This document shows positions 13,078 through 13,338 of a stretch of 13,338 nt of DNA, in pieces. Each line of letters starts with the position of its first letter. Within the stretch, counting starts at the first letter, position 1. The position numbers were made by a program, and so were the translations under genes. Source of the DNA: an uncultured Clostridia bacterium (GTDB taxonomy: Bacteria; Bacillota; Clostridia; TANB77; CAG-508); NCBI GenBank assembly GCA_934167685.1, contig CAKPLQ010000036.1, forward strand, positions 1 through 13,338. Direction: 5' to 3'. The notes beneath the pieces are model-generated. The model was not told where the DNA came from, did no database searches, and worked only from the letters and a program-made list of their open reading frames with translations.

Positions 13078-13338
13078 TTATTTTGTAAATAGTCTTTTTA
13101 ATCTTGCAAAAAATCCCTTTTCTCTGCCAGGAATTGTTACCTCAATTTTTTCTCCTAATACTCTTTTGGCAATTTCTAAATAAGCCTTTCCTGATGGCGC
13201 CTTTCTGTTTTGTATTACAGGCTCACCTTTATTTGTTTGTGTTATTATATATTCATCATCTGGAACAACACCTATTAAGTCTATAGATAATAAATCAACT
13301 ATGTCATTTACATCCATCATTTCGCCTTTTCTTACCAT
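13078..13338 (-). CDS. minD: septum site-determining ATPase MinD, C-terminal part
   Basis: Only the last 86 residues are in the window; the gene continues past the right edge, and the Met at the edge is an internal residue. MinD is a membrane-bound ParA-family ATPase that carries MinC and is released by MinE. The visible part has the family segments MVRKGEMMDVNDIVDLL, DLIGVVPDDEYII, NKGEPV and AYLEIAKRVLGE. It ends in an amphipathic membrane-targeting helix (GFFARLKRLFTK), which indicates an intact C-terminus. The N-terminal Walker motifs are out of view. It is the upstream partner of minE in the same operon; minC and mreBCD often precede it in Clostridia. Confidence 0.95.
   Translation of the reverse strand: MVRKGEMMDVNDIVDLLSIDLIGVVPDDEYIITQTNKGEPVIQNRKAPSGKAYLEIAKRVLGEKIEVTIPGREKGFFARLKRLFTK

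Overview
The window is a strongly AT-rich, low-GC stretch of a Firmicute, most likely a member of the Clostridia. This rests on clear AGGAGG-type ribosome-binding sites, the DapL route to meso-diaminopimelate, a SpoVD/FtsI-like class B penicillin-binding protein, a GerS-like protein, a Bacillus-type MazF, and the minD-minE-rodA order. Genus cannot be fixed from the sequence. The content is mostly chromosomal housekeeping: peptidoglycan precursor synthesis, cell-wall polymerisation and division-site placement.

Layout. Positions 1-155 may hold the start of an unrecognised minus-strand gene behind a good promoter and an operator-like palindrome. A plus-strand gene of unknown function (284-952) converges on ddl (1016-2017, minus), and the gap is one long two-way terminator hairpin. 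dapF and dapL (4212-2144, minus) overlap by 4 nt and are read from a strong promoter at 4274-4302. ddl follows on the same strand after two copies of a palindromic repeat. A class B PBP (4458-6233, plus) diverges from dapF and converges on a magnesium-type P-ATPase gene (6276-8912, minus). Then come mazF (9078-9434), a GerS-like membrane-anchored protein (9549-10142), a 163-nt nested-hairpin element (10212-10374), and the dusB, rodA, minE, minD operon (10367 to the right edge, all minus).

Two items go beyond routine annotation. First, a family of about 31-bp palindromic elements has arms TGCACCG and CGGTGCA and an invariant core TTGGGACCGGTTC. Seven clear copies and one decayed copy sit only in intergenic gaps, all in the same orientation and mostly as tandem pairs. 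They look like REP-type repeats, with compensatory arm changes that point to selection for hairpin formation. One pair makes up nearly all of the predicted mgtA leader. Second, the nested-hairpin element at 10212-10374 has a 6S-RNA-like architecture (closing stem, large bubble, long apical stem) and overlaps the dusB stop codon.

How the genes work together: DapL and DapF make meso-DAP, Ddl makes the D-Ala-D-Ala dipeptide, RodA polymerises glycan, the PBP cross-links it, and MinD/MinE set the division site. MgtA, MazF and DusB are unrelated neighbours (Mg2+ uptake, mRNA cleavage, tRNA modification).
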